Shown one piece after another: positions 25,441 through 37,070 of a stretch of 64,000 nt of DNA. The first letter of the stretch is position 1. Every line of letters begins with the position of its first letter. A program made the translations under genes and the position numbers. The stretch is from Brachypodius melanocephalos (Eukaryota > Chordata > Aves > Passeriformes > Pycnonotidae): contig VZSR01000520.1 of assembly GCA_013398615.1 (NCBI GenBank), forward strand, positions 36,620,563 through 36,684,562, read 5' to 3'. The notes beneath the pieces were generated by a model, which was given only the letters and a program-made list of their open reading frames with translations, made no database searches and had not been told where the DNA came from.

Positions 25441-26589
25441 TCTTTAAGTTTGTTGGTTATTAGGTGAAGGTAGTTTAGAGGCAGATGGGGATAACACATG
25501 GATTTAAGTGACCCTCAGTTAGACAATCAAAGGAACATGAGATTAGTTACTGAGTCTCTGATTTGCTGAAATTTACTGTAGTTGCATTCTAGGGTCAGGA
25601 GGATCTGCTTTGAGTTGTTCTTTTCCAAGGGTACACCTGTCCTTGCCTGTTCTTCCTTTCTGTTCTTTCTGAAAGTCCTTTATTTCTCCGGCTTTTGGAT
25701 CCTTGGTTTCCCACAGCAAGAATTTTCAGAGGGCTATGCTTGTGCGTTTCCAAAGCAGCTGCCTGTGGAGCAAGGAATTGCAGCAGGGGATGCCTCTTTG
25801 CTTCTCTCAGCTTCTGAAGAAGAAAGAGTTGAGGGTCCTCAAGAGCAGCTTTAGTCGTGTGTGCCGGGCAGTGACCCATCCTGCAGGGTGGGACAGAGCA
25901 CATGGGAGTAGATCATGGAGATTGTTAGCAGCCCACAGACCTTTTCTTCCTCAAACTGCAGTTTGATTTGTTCCAGCCCTGGCAGAAGCACCCAGTGGTT
26001 TCAATGGTGCAGTGTTCACCCCTTTGAGAGCCTCATTTCAAACACAGTGCTTGTGGCATTGCATTAGTTTTGGAGGTTTTTATTGTGGTGATATCTGGAG
26101 CTCTGTGTAAGGAACAGAGGCACTGGCCTTGTCTTTTCTTGCTCAAGGAAACTTTTGAGGGTGGATTTTTGGCTTGCTCTCTTTCCAGCATAAAACACCT
26201 CTGTGTTTCCCAAAAGTGAATTGGGGACAGATCTGCTAGCACAGGGAAATAAAATAGTTTTCCCTGTACTATTTTCTTGGGAGTATGCAAAAATCCCATG
26301 TGCATTTTTTTATGAACTGGACCCTTCTCTTTTATAGCTGGTAGTATCCATGCTTATTACAATGCCATATTATGGCCCTAGACACTTTTTATGTCCTTCT
26401 AACACAGCACCCTAGAGAAAGACGCTTCACTAAGCAAGAACCAGTAAACTTGCTACAGAATCAGCGGAATACTTTTCACAAAAGTGCATAAACTTCTGTT
26501 CTTAAACATTGTCATCCTTCACCTTAACAAGCACAGAGAAAGGTTCCACTGGTTTCTATGCCTTGTTAGGTCTATCATCTTTTTAATTA
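25441..26589. other. Non-coding stretch, no gene seen
   Basis: The part 25570-25970 is less AT-rich and has frames open on both strands at once (about 87-102 codons), a pattern of composition rather than coding. Nothing else is recognised. Confidence 0.5.
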
Positions 26590-26890
26590 ATAGTGTTTTT
26601 ACGAAGCCGTCTGAACTGTGTCATTTCCATTATCAGAAAACCATTGCTATTAATGAATAATTTTCATTTCTGATCCTTGATATCATGCTAGTTGATCTCC
26701 TGTTTCCATGCCGCCGAATGATAGCATCGTTTTCTGCCCACGATCAAATTTAATTTGGACTCTGATTATATTATGCTGTTGCGACTGAAGTGTCAATTTT
26801 TGTCAGGCAATTAGGAGCTATAACCTGTGAAGTTAAGTTTGATAGGCATTGTAATTGGATTGTTACAGTAATAGCTTGGAACATTCCCTT
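26590..26890. promoter_or_regulatory. Strong candidate conserved non-coding element
   Basis: Five CpGs fall within about 71 bases (26712, 26715, 26728, 26741, 26782) although the region is AT-rich and CpG is otherwise scarce. Around them lie many homeodomain-like words (TTAATGAATAAT, TTTAATTTGG, GCAATTAGG at 26807-26815, GTAATTGG) and TGTCA words at 26791 and 26801 that fit TALE-type (Meis/Pbx) sites. No coding frame spans the block. Retained CpG plus dense TAAT content is typical of deeply conserved vertebrate enhancers near developmental genes. Conservation is inferred, not seen. Confidence 0.35.
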
Positions 26891-27074
26891 TTTTTCTTGC
26901 TTCTTTGATTCTTGATGCATACTTTAGTTGTGAGAACAAAGGCATTTTGTTATTATGCAACCATAGGATGTTCAAGACAACAAGATGGAATTCAGGTTTT
27001 TCTACTTTCTCCAGATGGACTTAATTTGGATTTAGTTTTGACCACCAATTATTCCAGGATTTTAAAAGAACTGA

Positions 27075-27098
27075 GGGGTGATGTGGGGGGGGGTGGGG
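27075..27098 (+). other. Potential G-quadruplex
   Basis: GGGG, six other bases, nine G, T, GGGG gives four runs of four G with loops of six, one and one bases. The word GGGGTGATGTG occurs at both ends of the G-rich core, pointing to a small duplication. It would be a stable quadruplex motif on the plus strand. No promoter context is evident. Confidence 0.7.
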
Positions 27099-27099
27099 T

Positions 27100-29339
27100 G
27101 ATGTGTCAAGGAAACACTGGAAAAGAGAGCCGTAGAACCAGAGCTGGAGGGATTATAATAGGGAGGTAGGCTTTACATTAAAAGGCTCAAAGGCATATAA
27201 AAATCCTCAGACTGGAAATGTGTCAGATTACCCAGGTGAGTCTTGCTGGTTTTAGTGGCCTTTGCAGTTTACATACTTTGCAAGTATTTAAGAATATAAT
27301 TTAAGCTCACACTATGGCCCAAATTTTCCATTAGCGTAGGTCAGGGCAGTTGCATTCTAGAGATATTTGCCCCATGAAAAATAATCACAACACAACACCT
27401 AATGGACAACAATTCTCTTTTTTAAAAATGAGTTCATGCTGTCAGACTGTAAGTTATGTGCTTTTACATTTTGGTTGGGTTTTTTTTTATTATTTTTTTT
27501 CCCCTCTGCAGCCACAGTAGTTCAACGCCTGGCAATTTGTCAAATGAATTTTGTTCTGAATGTCTTTAGGGTGTGCTCAGCCCCTCCCCTACCTTCATCT
27601 CTTGATCATCTCTAATGAAAGGCACAATGAAGAGACCTTTTATAAAGGACAATGCAAGGAAGATAGTTTTTCCAGTGCTTATTTGATTGGACACTTTTCA
27701 TAAGTGCTGCTATGTGACAAGGAAAAGGTAGAGGAAAACAAAGAAACTCCAGGTGCTATGGAATGTAAGAAAAAAGCTCACTTGCAACAGGATTATCTGG
27801 AGCAAACTAAAAATCTGTACTAGAGCAGTTCGGTAAATGGTAAACAAATTTAAAAATTAAAATTGACTGCAGCAAGTTTTAAAAAGTTTCATGAGCTGGA
27901 TATGGGATTGTTTTATCTTCTCAGTTGGCAAATACTGACCAGGATTCCACCTTTCTCTTCTGTCAGGCATGATATTCATCTCCTTCTCACAATGCTTTGT
28001 CAGCCTTGTCTCACTATTCCATCCTTAGAGACAGACCTCTTTTTCCTGATCAATTTACGATATGCAGGAATTTCATGATGTGTCTGATTGGGTATACTCT
28101 TCTCTACTTCACACATATGTTCAATTTTCCCTTCTGGCATCTTTAGTGTCAGGTCTGAGCTTGGTCAAGAAGTAATTTTGTGAATTTGCAGCATTCCTCA
28201 TCAACAGCCATTTGCTCCTCTCGGATTTGTCCCCTGCTCACCTCCCAACACAGCTCATCCTCCTTCTGCCTCTTCCCAAACCTATACCAGAGATTTTCTG
28301 TCAAGGCTAATGGATTGAGTATTCACATCCCATTGCTTCAATCATGTGCCTCCTCAGCAGCTCTGTTCCATCCTGTAATTCCACTTCTCTGCTGTGTAAA
28401 CTCACTAAGTTCACTTACCATTTATACTCCCAGAGTGTTCTGCTAAATTTCACCATATACTGTTCCAGTTGCTCAGTTTCTGCAGGGCTCAGGTGGACTG
28501 TGGGTTCTTGTGGCTGCCCTCTCCTCTGAGCCCACCTGGAACACCAGGGTATGGAGGCAGCAGGAAAGTGTGGAAAGCAGCACTTACCAGACTATCAGCC
28601 AGTGGGGCCCTACTCATCCAGTGGGACCATTTTATTTTGTTCATACTTTGTACTTATGCTAACATTTGCATGGATGCTAAAATCTGTTTTATTTTAAAAT
28701 AATTTTTTTCCTTTCCTTTTTTTTGTCTTGTCCTTTGAAAACTATTTCCAATTACTGTTTCCATTTATACCATATTTTCTCACCCATTTTATTTATTTGC
28801 ATTTACAGAGTCTAAATCCAAGGGCTAAACTTCCTGGCATTGCCCCTTTTAATCTCGTGGTATTGAAAACTAATACTGAGAACCTGAAAGGATGCATCAG
28901 GACTGCTACTGAGGGAATGGATTGCTGATGTGACAGAAACTGCTGCATATGAAAAGGTGATATATGGAATGGAAAGCAAGTCAGATGAATCTGAAGGTGT
29001 TTGTAATCTATTCTCCATCTACATCAGAAGAGATGTCCTGAAATATGATAGGAGATAGTGGAGAAAGGTTGAAGGGTGAATGAAAGCTTTTGTTTCAAAA
29101 GGTAATAATAATAGCAACTTATCTCCCTGCTTTTCTATTGCTGTATTTTCCTTTTTCCTTTGTTTTTCTTCCTTCCTGGGAGATAAGGATGGGCTGCAGT
29201 TACACATGAAAAATAAGTGAAAGTCACGTAAAATTTTCAGTACATGTGTTCTGTTTGCAAAAAAGGCAGCCTAAGAATCTGATGAAAAAAGAGCAATAGG
29301 AAGACACATAAGCATATAAAAATTCATTCCAGGCAGTAG
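27100..29339. other. Non-coding stretch with strand-biased C/T-rich section
   Basis: A T-rich tract lies at about 27480-27505. From 28180 to about 28560 the plus strand is clearly pyrimidine-rich, giving long open frames with many S, L and P residues. I see no recognised product or repeat family. Confidence 0.5.
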
Positions 29340-29680
29340 ATGTATGCAACTTTCTGGACTCTGTTAGTGGAGCATGCATTAAATTTCTACTTTTCAGTTG
29401 ATCCGATACAGGTGTAGCGACTACCGCAGGTTGCTGTCATTAATTGTAATATTCTGTAGGAGTAATCAATAAACTCTGTTTCCTGAAAACAGTTTCACCT
29501 TTGAGCTATTAGTGCTGTAATGAAGAGGGCGCAGTATATACTTTCAGAAAGAACTTAGAATCTATTAGCACCTGTGCTGAGCACTGAAGCTGCTGATACT
29601 TTGCATGCAAATTGTAGTCATCATCCGAGGAGAAGCAGAGTTCACAGGTTCAGTATTCTCTCACTTTCAATCTCCTATGT
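29340..29680. promoter_or_regulatory. Strong candidate conserved non-coding element with octamer palindrome
   Basis: The block contains TCATTAATTGTAAT (29438-29451), a homeodomain-type double site. It also contains AGAGGGCGCAG (29524-29534), which matches only the 3' half of a CTCF core. TTTGCATGCAAA (29600-29611) is a perfect palindrome that includes the POU octamer ATGCAAAT at 29605-29612. CpGs near 29404, 29418, 29425, 29530 and 29626 are retained in a CpG-poor region. No open frame covers it. This combination suggests a developmental enhancer. Motif presence is seen; function is inferred. Confidence 0.35.
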
Positions 29681-32513
29681 CAGCTGTGTCTTAACCAGCT
29701 GGGGGCAGAATTACATTCTGCAAATTAGTCAGGAAAAAAAGGTAAAAATTGAAAATCTACTGTTTTTGCATCCCCATTCATATGTTACAAGTCAACAAGA
29801 AAAATTTTTGCAAGTATAAATGATATCTGATTTCACATTATATTTTTAAGGTGTCAGTACTCGAGTAGGTTTACATTTGACAGGTGATTTAAATTCTTCA
29901 GTACCTTTTTATAGCCATAAGAAAAAATCTTTATCAGGATAAAATACTTGATGAAACTATTAATTTTGTACTAATGCAAGGTACATTACTACTCTTTTCT
30001 ACATGCAAATGTATGAGGCATTATATCCATCTTTATAATTTTCCTAAATGTTTCATTGCTTGAGGATATTTCAATGACAGATCATTTATATTTTTATACT
30101 ATATTTACCTTCTATAGTGATTTTTGAATGTTATGCACTGAGTATATACCTTACTATAATTTGTGCAATCTTACCATAATGCTGAGATAGACATATCTGT
30201 ATTTCTGTAAGTCTTCTAATGATTTTTCTTTTGATAAAGAAATGGTGGTTTTTTTCACCTCATACCAAAATAACATTTTTAGTAGCTACAGCAAATGTAT
30301 GGCTCAGTCATCTCACAAGCTTTAATACCTTTTCCCCTCACCTCTCTCTCAAAATAAACTATTGTGATGTTCTCTATGCTCAGTTTTTGAACACCGTGAA
30401 ACTGTCCTCTGTTTAATTCTATCTGAAATAATATTAAAATGGGATTGTCGTGAACACTGCAACTCAGAAAGGAGACAGAAAAATCACAGCCATATACCAG
30501 CAAAGTAAAACAGTGTACAGAGTTAATGAAATAGTATTGAGAAAAACACTCCTAAGGGTAAAAAATATTTTGCATACCTGGCTCACTTTGTCAGTAGGTT
30601 CATGGTGGTTCACCCATAGAATGGTGCCACAAGTGTTTCACACTTTATTTCAGTTTCATCTCTGGCTGGTCAGATTCACCAGCTTAAAGAGATGAGAGAA
30701 AATTCATGCTCAACAGTATAATGATAGATGAAGTTATTGAAATAATACAATGCTGAAACTAGATTCAAATTCTGACTAGATTGACATGTAGCTCCTTCTA
30801 GGTTCTTTGGTTATGAACATGGGCTACAGTACTTGAGTCTTCATGGGAGGTCTTCCAAAACATGAGAATCTGGGCTTTTGCTTTACACCAGTGAAGATAA
30901 GAATGACCCTCAGGATTTGTGTTGGCTTCAAAATCTAGCAATTTTCAAATATTTCTGAAAATTCGGGAATTTTTTGTTTGGGCTTATATTTTGTTAAAAG
31001 TGTGTCTCTTGCACATCTGTGAGAAACATAAAAATGAGAAGAATACTTCACAACTAAAGTGAATGGTTGTTTTAAATGATTGTCCCCCCTCTGGATTTTC
31101 AAATCAAAGACAACAGCACTAAGATTGAACCAGAGGATTTATTAATAGCAGAGTAGTTTGGTTTACAATTGAGGAAGGTTGTCCGGTCCAGGTGTTACTC
31201 TAGAAATATATAAATCATTGTCATTCTGGGATCTGATTTTCAAAATCACTCTCAATGTAGGCCTGACTTTGCCTCAGTGCACATTGAAGCAAATGATTAT
31301 GAACACCTCTGGATAGTTCATCATATATCAGCTCTTGTCATTGCTTAAATTTAACAGAAAAGACAAACCAATATAGGGTGTATTAGTAATCAAACAAATG
31401 GAAGACCACTTATACCATTCAATGTTATTTTATTGTGACCATGTTTCCTAAGGGACTGTGTTTTGAGCTTGGAGTAAGGGCAGAGGGACCTGCACTGGCC
31501 CAGGAGAACACAATCGTCTGCTGGCCTCTGTTAGGCCAGAAAATTGCTCATTTATTTCTCTGTACAAGGAAATTGAACACACGAAATCTAAAGCAGTCAA
31601 CCTGTTTGGCAGCTCAGGCATTGCAAGCAGTAATCTCACGTCAAGTTTTAACTTTCTCTATAACTTTCTCTGCTTCTTTTAGAGAAATCTAGGGGTGTGT
31701 TTTAGGTATTTCTGTCTTATCTCATCAGCTGTCTCAATAAAACCAGTAGGAATATAATTTTGGAGCCCTCAAATTCAGACTGGCTAATGGTTCAGCCTTT
31801 TGTTGAAGGAAAAGTAAAGGGGAGAGAAAAGATGGAGAGACAGACAAAACCGTTACATAAAACTTATTTCCATAGGAAGCCAAGTTAAACTGTCTTTATC
31901 TGTAGGAATGGAAATAGTTATGTAACTCTCCAGCTTACTTGAAGAGGTGATTAGCTGTTCCTAATTAAGCATTCCGCTACAGCCCCATTATAAGACATTT
32001 CCCCTTCTCCAACAACCCAGTCAAAATTAAAAAAATAAAATATTAAAACCCCCCACCAACAAGCCCATAAAAATCCCTTTGCATTCACATTTTTAGGGTT
32101 AAGACTTACTGACAACTTGAGTACTTTATGAAGATTGTGATTAAATTGAGTAAGTACTTTTTAAGATTAAAGTACTTGAAAGGGCTTATTTTAAAAATAT
32201 TTGCAACACCTATTGTTCCTTTGTATCCATCTCTGTGTCCAACAAAATCACATAATACCACAGAGTTTGAAACATAAGTAGATTTCAATACTGACTGTGC
32301 AAAAGTTAGTTTTAGGGGCAGGAACAGAAAAATGTTTAAGAAATATCTCTATTTCAAGAAACATGAGTGATCCATCTACCTATGAAGATGGCAAGGAAGG
32401 GAAAAAAGCCCCAGAAGACAAAATACTTTAATAATCAAGCTCCAAATTGCACTTGGGTGTTTCTGAAATCTCTTTTTAAAGCTCCCATTCCTCTTTAAAA
32501 CTCCCTGCAGAAA
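29681..32513. other. Non-coding stretch, no gene seen
   Basis: An A/C-rich tract lies at about 32022-32060. At 32152-32177 the nine-base arms AAGTACTTT and AAAGTACTT form a small hairpin with an 8-base loop. Open frames are short and unrecognised. Confidence 0.55.
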
Positions 32514-32615
32514 GCCATTTTTCCATGCAGAAACCAGAGGAATAGAGGGATTTCCTGACGAGGTGGCAGAGCTGGGGAGGGAACCCAGATCTGTGTGTCC
32601 TTCTCACTTGGCTGC
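32514..32615 (-). repeat. Decayed SINE (MIR-like), reverse orientation
   Basis: The block CCATTTTTCCATGCAGAAAC, then AGAGGAATAGAGGGATTTCC, then GAGGTGGCAGAGCTGGGGAG, then GAACCCAGATCTGTGTGTCC follows the reverse complement of a tRNA-derived MIR-type SINE. The 'GGCAGAGCTGGGATTCGAACCCAG' section is the tRNA B-box side of such elements. Block order is correct and the last two blocks are well kept. A 106-codon minus-strand frame (32495-32815) overlaps it and is better explained by this element. Confidence 0.5.
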
Positions 32616-33639
32616 TTTTGTTGGCAGCAGCTGAGGAAAGCTGAACCACCCGTGTGATTCTCTGCAGACTGCACGCACTGCGATAGCCAAAACTCGTGAA
32701 TGTTCTTACTTTGCAGGGTTTTGTTGTGCCTGGTAAGAGCTATGGTGAGTGGGTTCCTCGTTAATAGTGAGGGATCTTGGGGTTTGTTTGCAAAGTCATC
32801 AGCTGTGACTTCCATCTAGGTAAGATGCTGATTTCCATGTGGTGCTGTGCTGCTGTGATTTGTTAGGTTTCACCCAGTCTTGCCTTAGAATCAGGATAAT
32901 TAAGCCCTTACGTGTTGTCACATGGTATCCTGTTCACATTATACTTTCTGCACTATCTCAATTTAATTTACCTTGACTGATATTAAAGGTTTTCTTCCAA
33001 AAGCCCTCTCTTATAGACCAAACCAATAAATTCAGTGTGAGGAAGGCTAGACATTATCTTTTCACTCAGAGGAATAAAGCACAAAAGAAGAAGCCTTTAA
33101 GATGTTACTATCCATCCTTTTACCTGATGAGTATATAAAGAACATAGTATAAGAGAAAGGACTGAAGAGTTAACGTTTTACATTAATCTCCCCCATTATG
33201 TCATGTTAAGCAATATGACTGTACAATGCCGTACTAATAGTAAAATAAGTTTCACATCAGGACTTAATGAGAATTGTAGCCATTGAATAATTTTCTTTAT
33301 TTAAATCCATGACAAAGTTGCATCCCAAATAATATAAAGACATCTGCTTTGAAACTTGCTGAGATGGGTGGGATTGGTGGAACTTTACAGCCAGACCACT
33401 CAACAAAAAGATTCCCCAGTTTTCTCTTATCATGCACAATTATGAGTTTTGACTTCAAATACTTATAATTACAATATTCTGAAATGACATCCTAAATATA
33501 TATGTTTCACAGCATGACTGTGACTTCCAGCAAATTCTCTTGTCTGAGGTGCTTGGTAAAGTAAAACTGAATTAGTGAGAGTACAATAAGCAAGTTACAG
33601 TGTTTAGATACAATAACCAAAAATAAAGTCAATTTAATC
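32616..33639. other. Non-coding stretch, no gene seen
   Basis: A good splice-donor word (CTAG then GTAAGA) sits at 32818, but no convincing exon ends there. The rest is AT-rich without recognised elements. Confidence 0.5.
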
Positions 33640-33900
33640 TTCCAAAGTAGGACAGCTTTTCAGTGTATTCGTCACTATGGAGATTTAGCAGTAGATTCCA
33701 ACTTGCATTTTAATGGCAAACTTACATAATTGTGAGTCCTGGTGTGGTACTGCTGAGCGTATTCAGGATGGAATTACCAGTTAGACAGATCCTGCTTAGC
33801 CCTGTAGTTAAAACATGCTAATAATTTACACGTGTATGACAGATGATAATAACCATCTTTATAATCACCTTTGGATATCTCTTTTCTCCTTCTCTCAACA
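33640..33900. promoter_or_regulatory. Candidate conserved non-coding element with CACGTG palindrome
   Basis: TACACGTGTA (33827-33836) is a perfect palindrome holding a CACGTG E-box. Around it are CTAATAATTTA, ATGACAGATGATAATAA (TALE-type TGACAG next to TAAT words), CATAATTG and TTTAATGG words. CpGs are kept near 33670 and 33758. No frame crosses the segment. The picture fits an enhancer bound by homeodomain, TALE and bHLH factors, but only the words are seen. Confidence 0.3.
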
Positions 33901-36839
33901 CCACCTAAAAGGGAAAATCAGTATTAGTGGTCAAGGCCAGGGATTAACAGTCAAGATTCTTGATCTGTAATTTTTTTATCATTTAACTAGTTTTGTCCAC
34001 AAGGATATTTTTGCAACATGTATTTTAAATAAACACATTTCATTTATTTATTAGTTTACTTGTTTAGTTATTTGTAGACAATATTTATTTGTGCCTGTAT
34101 GTAAAGATATTCATGAAGAAAAAAATATTAGATATATTTAAGAGATTTCTGGGTACTCAAGCTTGGTAAAATATGCAGGACATTTTTTGTTTTGACAGAA
34201 AAATTATTTGTTTTCGGCAATATTTGTTGCACATGCCTTCTTCATTTTTACATGATTGATTGTAACCAGTTCCAGTCATTACATAACTTGAGGCAGATAT
34301 TTTGCTTTAAATTTTCTATGACTTAGATTCTCCAGTTGAGGAACGGCTGAGGAAAAAAAAAAATCATCTACTTCTCAAGGTGTTGGGAGGCTTAATTAAG
34401 TGTTTATAAAGTATTTTAAGACTTTTGCATGGACAGCATTACGAGTGTGTAATGTAATATTATTAATGTATATTGAAATTAATTTTTATCTCTGGCAATT
34501 TTCCATTACTTTAGAAAATTAGTCTAATTTAAAATATGGGCCAAATAGACAGGATTGCCACAATTGCTTCAGTAGAAGTTCAGTGATTGACTCATGTTGA
34601 CTTTTATCTTCAACAATCTTCCCTTAGAGTTTCACAGAAACACAGAACTGGAGCCATGCTTTTAATTGTTGGCTTCAGGCTAAAACTTTTGATCACTTTC
34701 TTTCTCTACTTTCTGTTAAACTCATTGAATGAAAAGCTTGATAACATTTTATACTGCCTAATTCTTTATTTTGGGCAATATGAAAGATGAATTTGACCTT
34801 CTGAATTTTCAGTCTAAACTTTCGTAACAGGGAGCATTCTCATTCTTGTTTTCATTCATATTAATGCTGCATCTATCTCTTTTGCCCTGTAAAAAGCCAT
34901 TAATATTGTTCTATTAACCTCTTTCTAAGTAATAATGACCTTTCCCCTGAAAATGTAATTATTGGACTTTTTTTTCCCACAATAAATCTTTTTTATTAGA
35001 AAGTTTGGCCTTGTGCACTTTGTTCTCTGCCATTTCCTTAAAAAAATCGTGCTTTATTTTCAAATAAGTATATTATTTTTATTCAGATGAGTATTCTATA
35101 GTGCGTGCACTTGGTCATAATTGGAGAGGAGGTGATGGTGCTCAGTTTGATTATTTCTCTGCCTTAGAAAGAAAAAAGCTGCAGTGACCATGCTCTACGT
35201 TCCTCCATTGCTCACCAGTGATCTGGCTGTTTGTAGCTGCAGCTTTTTTGCAAATAATTTCTGGCCAGGTCGGTTTGGCTCTTGCTGGTGCCCAGCTCAA
35301 ACAATCTCTGCTTTGGTAGACAGAGCTCCCGTGCCCTTTCTGCAGCAAGCAGTGATTTTTTTTGAGGTGTTACCTACAAACATTTTTTTATTTCACCACT
35401 AGATCCTGAGAGGAGGAAGGAGGAGAAATGCAACACCTCTCTTGATGTGTGTGGCAATGCAAACTTTGGGAGGACTGGACGGGAGGCAAGGGAAAAGCTC
35501 TGATAGCCTTCCTGATCTTTGTCAAGGGACATGATGAGAAAACTTTGCTGTATTCTAAAGAATACAACAGCAACAAAAGCATCTATAACCTCTCCACATC
35601 CTTGGAGAAGGAGTGGCTGTAGCAGAGGGAATTTTATCCAATCCAGTGGGACAGTGCTAAGAAGCAGTGTAAAGAGCAGTATTATTGTCCTGGTTCTTCT
35701 CCACTCCCCATTCTACTCTCGTTGGAGGAGTTGGTAGCTGCTCGCGGTCAGAGCAAGGTTGTGGCACCTCTCCTTCTCTGGCCATTTTCTTCCCCAATTG
35801 TGAAGAATTCTATAAGAAGAAATGTGAAAATCCATATAGTTTTCCCATCCTACATAGGTAAGAAAAATATCTATAATCACATATAGGGGAAGAATATTTT
35901 TGTGGTTACAGCTCTAGGACGGAAAAGGGAAAAAGTGGATTCAGAGTCTGCAGTAGGGGTTTGGTTTTGGTTTTGGTTTTTGTCTGTCTGTTTGTTTCTT
36001 TTTAAATACAAACAAAAGAAGAGTTGTTTTTTTTTTTTTAAATTGGACCTGTCAAATTAGAATACAAGTTTTTAAAAGCATAAACTGAGATAAAAGCAGA
36101 AGTTACAGACTGCATATTAGGATATAGAAAGTGAGACTCAGTTTTGTGAGACTTCTCTAAGAATGTCTGAAAATGGATGTTAACCATGTTAACCATGGAC
36201 AGAGAGAATGTCTTTCCACGTATTTTCCCACCATCTTCCAGATTATTCAGACATGTTGTAATGAATGTTAACAAAGAAAAAGGACTTTGTACCATGTAAG
36301 TAGGAAGACATGAACTATACCATTTGCACAATTTTAATATGAAGAATTTTTTTTAAAACTATATTTTTTCTAACATTTGTTTGAACTTCATCCTTCAGAA
36401 AAATTTTCTTCATATTTCCTGGCTCTGTGACTCATCAAATGAGCTGTGCTAGTCATATCAAATGATGTGTTTCATAGAATAAGACAGGAAAAGCAGCACA
36501 CTGAGTCATTGTCACAGAGAGGGTGGCTGCCAAACCGCTATTAGACAACATAGGGAAAAGCAAACATATTAAATGACTGGGGTCACAGAAACACAGCCTA
36601 GTGGCAGGAAATCATTTACAATCAGGTGAACATGAGTCTTCTCATCTTTTTAGTCTGTTTTTTAAGGAAGTGAGATGTGCTACCATGATGTTTACCTGTC
36701 TATCAACCCCTGCCCCCACCAACTGTGTAAGCTGTTGGCCACTCTCCATAAAATTTGTTGAGGTAGTAGAAGTCTCAGAAATACAAAGTTCTTTATTTCC
36801 TAAAAGTTGATGTTTGTACCAAGCTGGGACATATCTTCT
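33901..36839. other. Non-coding stretch, no gene seen
   Basis: Includes a short GGTTTT array (about 35958-35982), a T run at 36027-36039 and a doubled TTAACCATG word near 36181-36197. Open frames around 35150-35740 lie opposite each other on both strands and are not believable as genes. Confidence 0.55.
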
Positions 36840-37070
36840 GCGCCCTCCTGAGAATGGCTGTAATTGTGATGCAGCCATCACCTGCTCCATGTGCCAAGTT
36901 GTGCTGGCCACTGTCCCACCTGCCCTGGCTGGCCTGCAGCCACCCTTGGGCTCTCAGCTCAGCACAGCACAGCTGTCCCTTGCCCTGCAGTCACAGAAGG
37001 ATCTGGGGGTGTTGTACACCTGGGTCATCCTGATGGGCTTGAGAGAGGAAGTGGAAGAATGAGATGGCAG
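36840..37070 (+). repeat. GC-richer islet, possible old CR1 LINE fragment
   Basis: One frame (36814-37062) stays open and at 36997-37017 reads KDLGVLY. A DLGVL motif is characteristic of the C-terminal part of CR1 LINE reverse transcriptase ORFs, the main bird retroelement, and the DNA word GGATCTGGGGGTGTTG is also CR1-like. The flanking residues do not follow CR1 well, and the element's usual 3' end repeat is absent. The call could be a coincidence of a short motif. Confidence 0.25.

Noticed and set aside
32495..32815. 106-codon minus-strand frame beginning with ATG
   Set aside because: A third of it is a recognisable reverse MIR-like SINE fragment, and no product is recognised.
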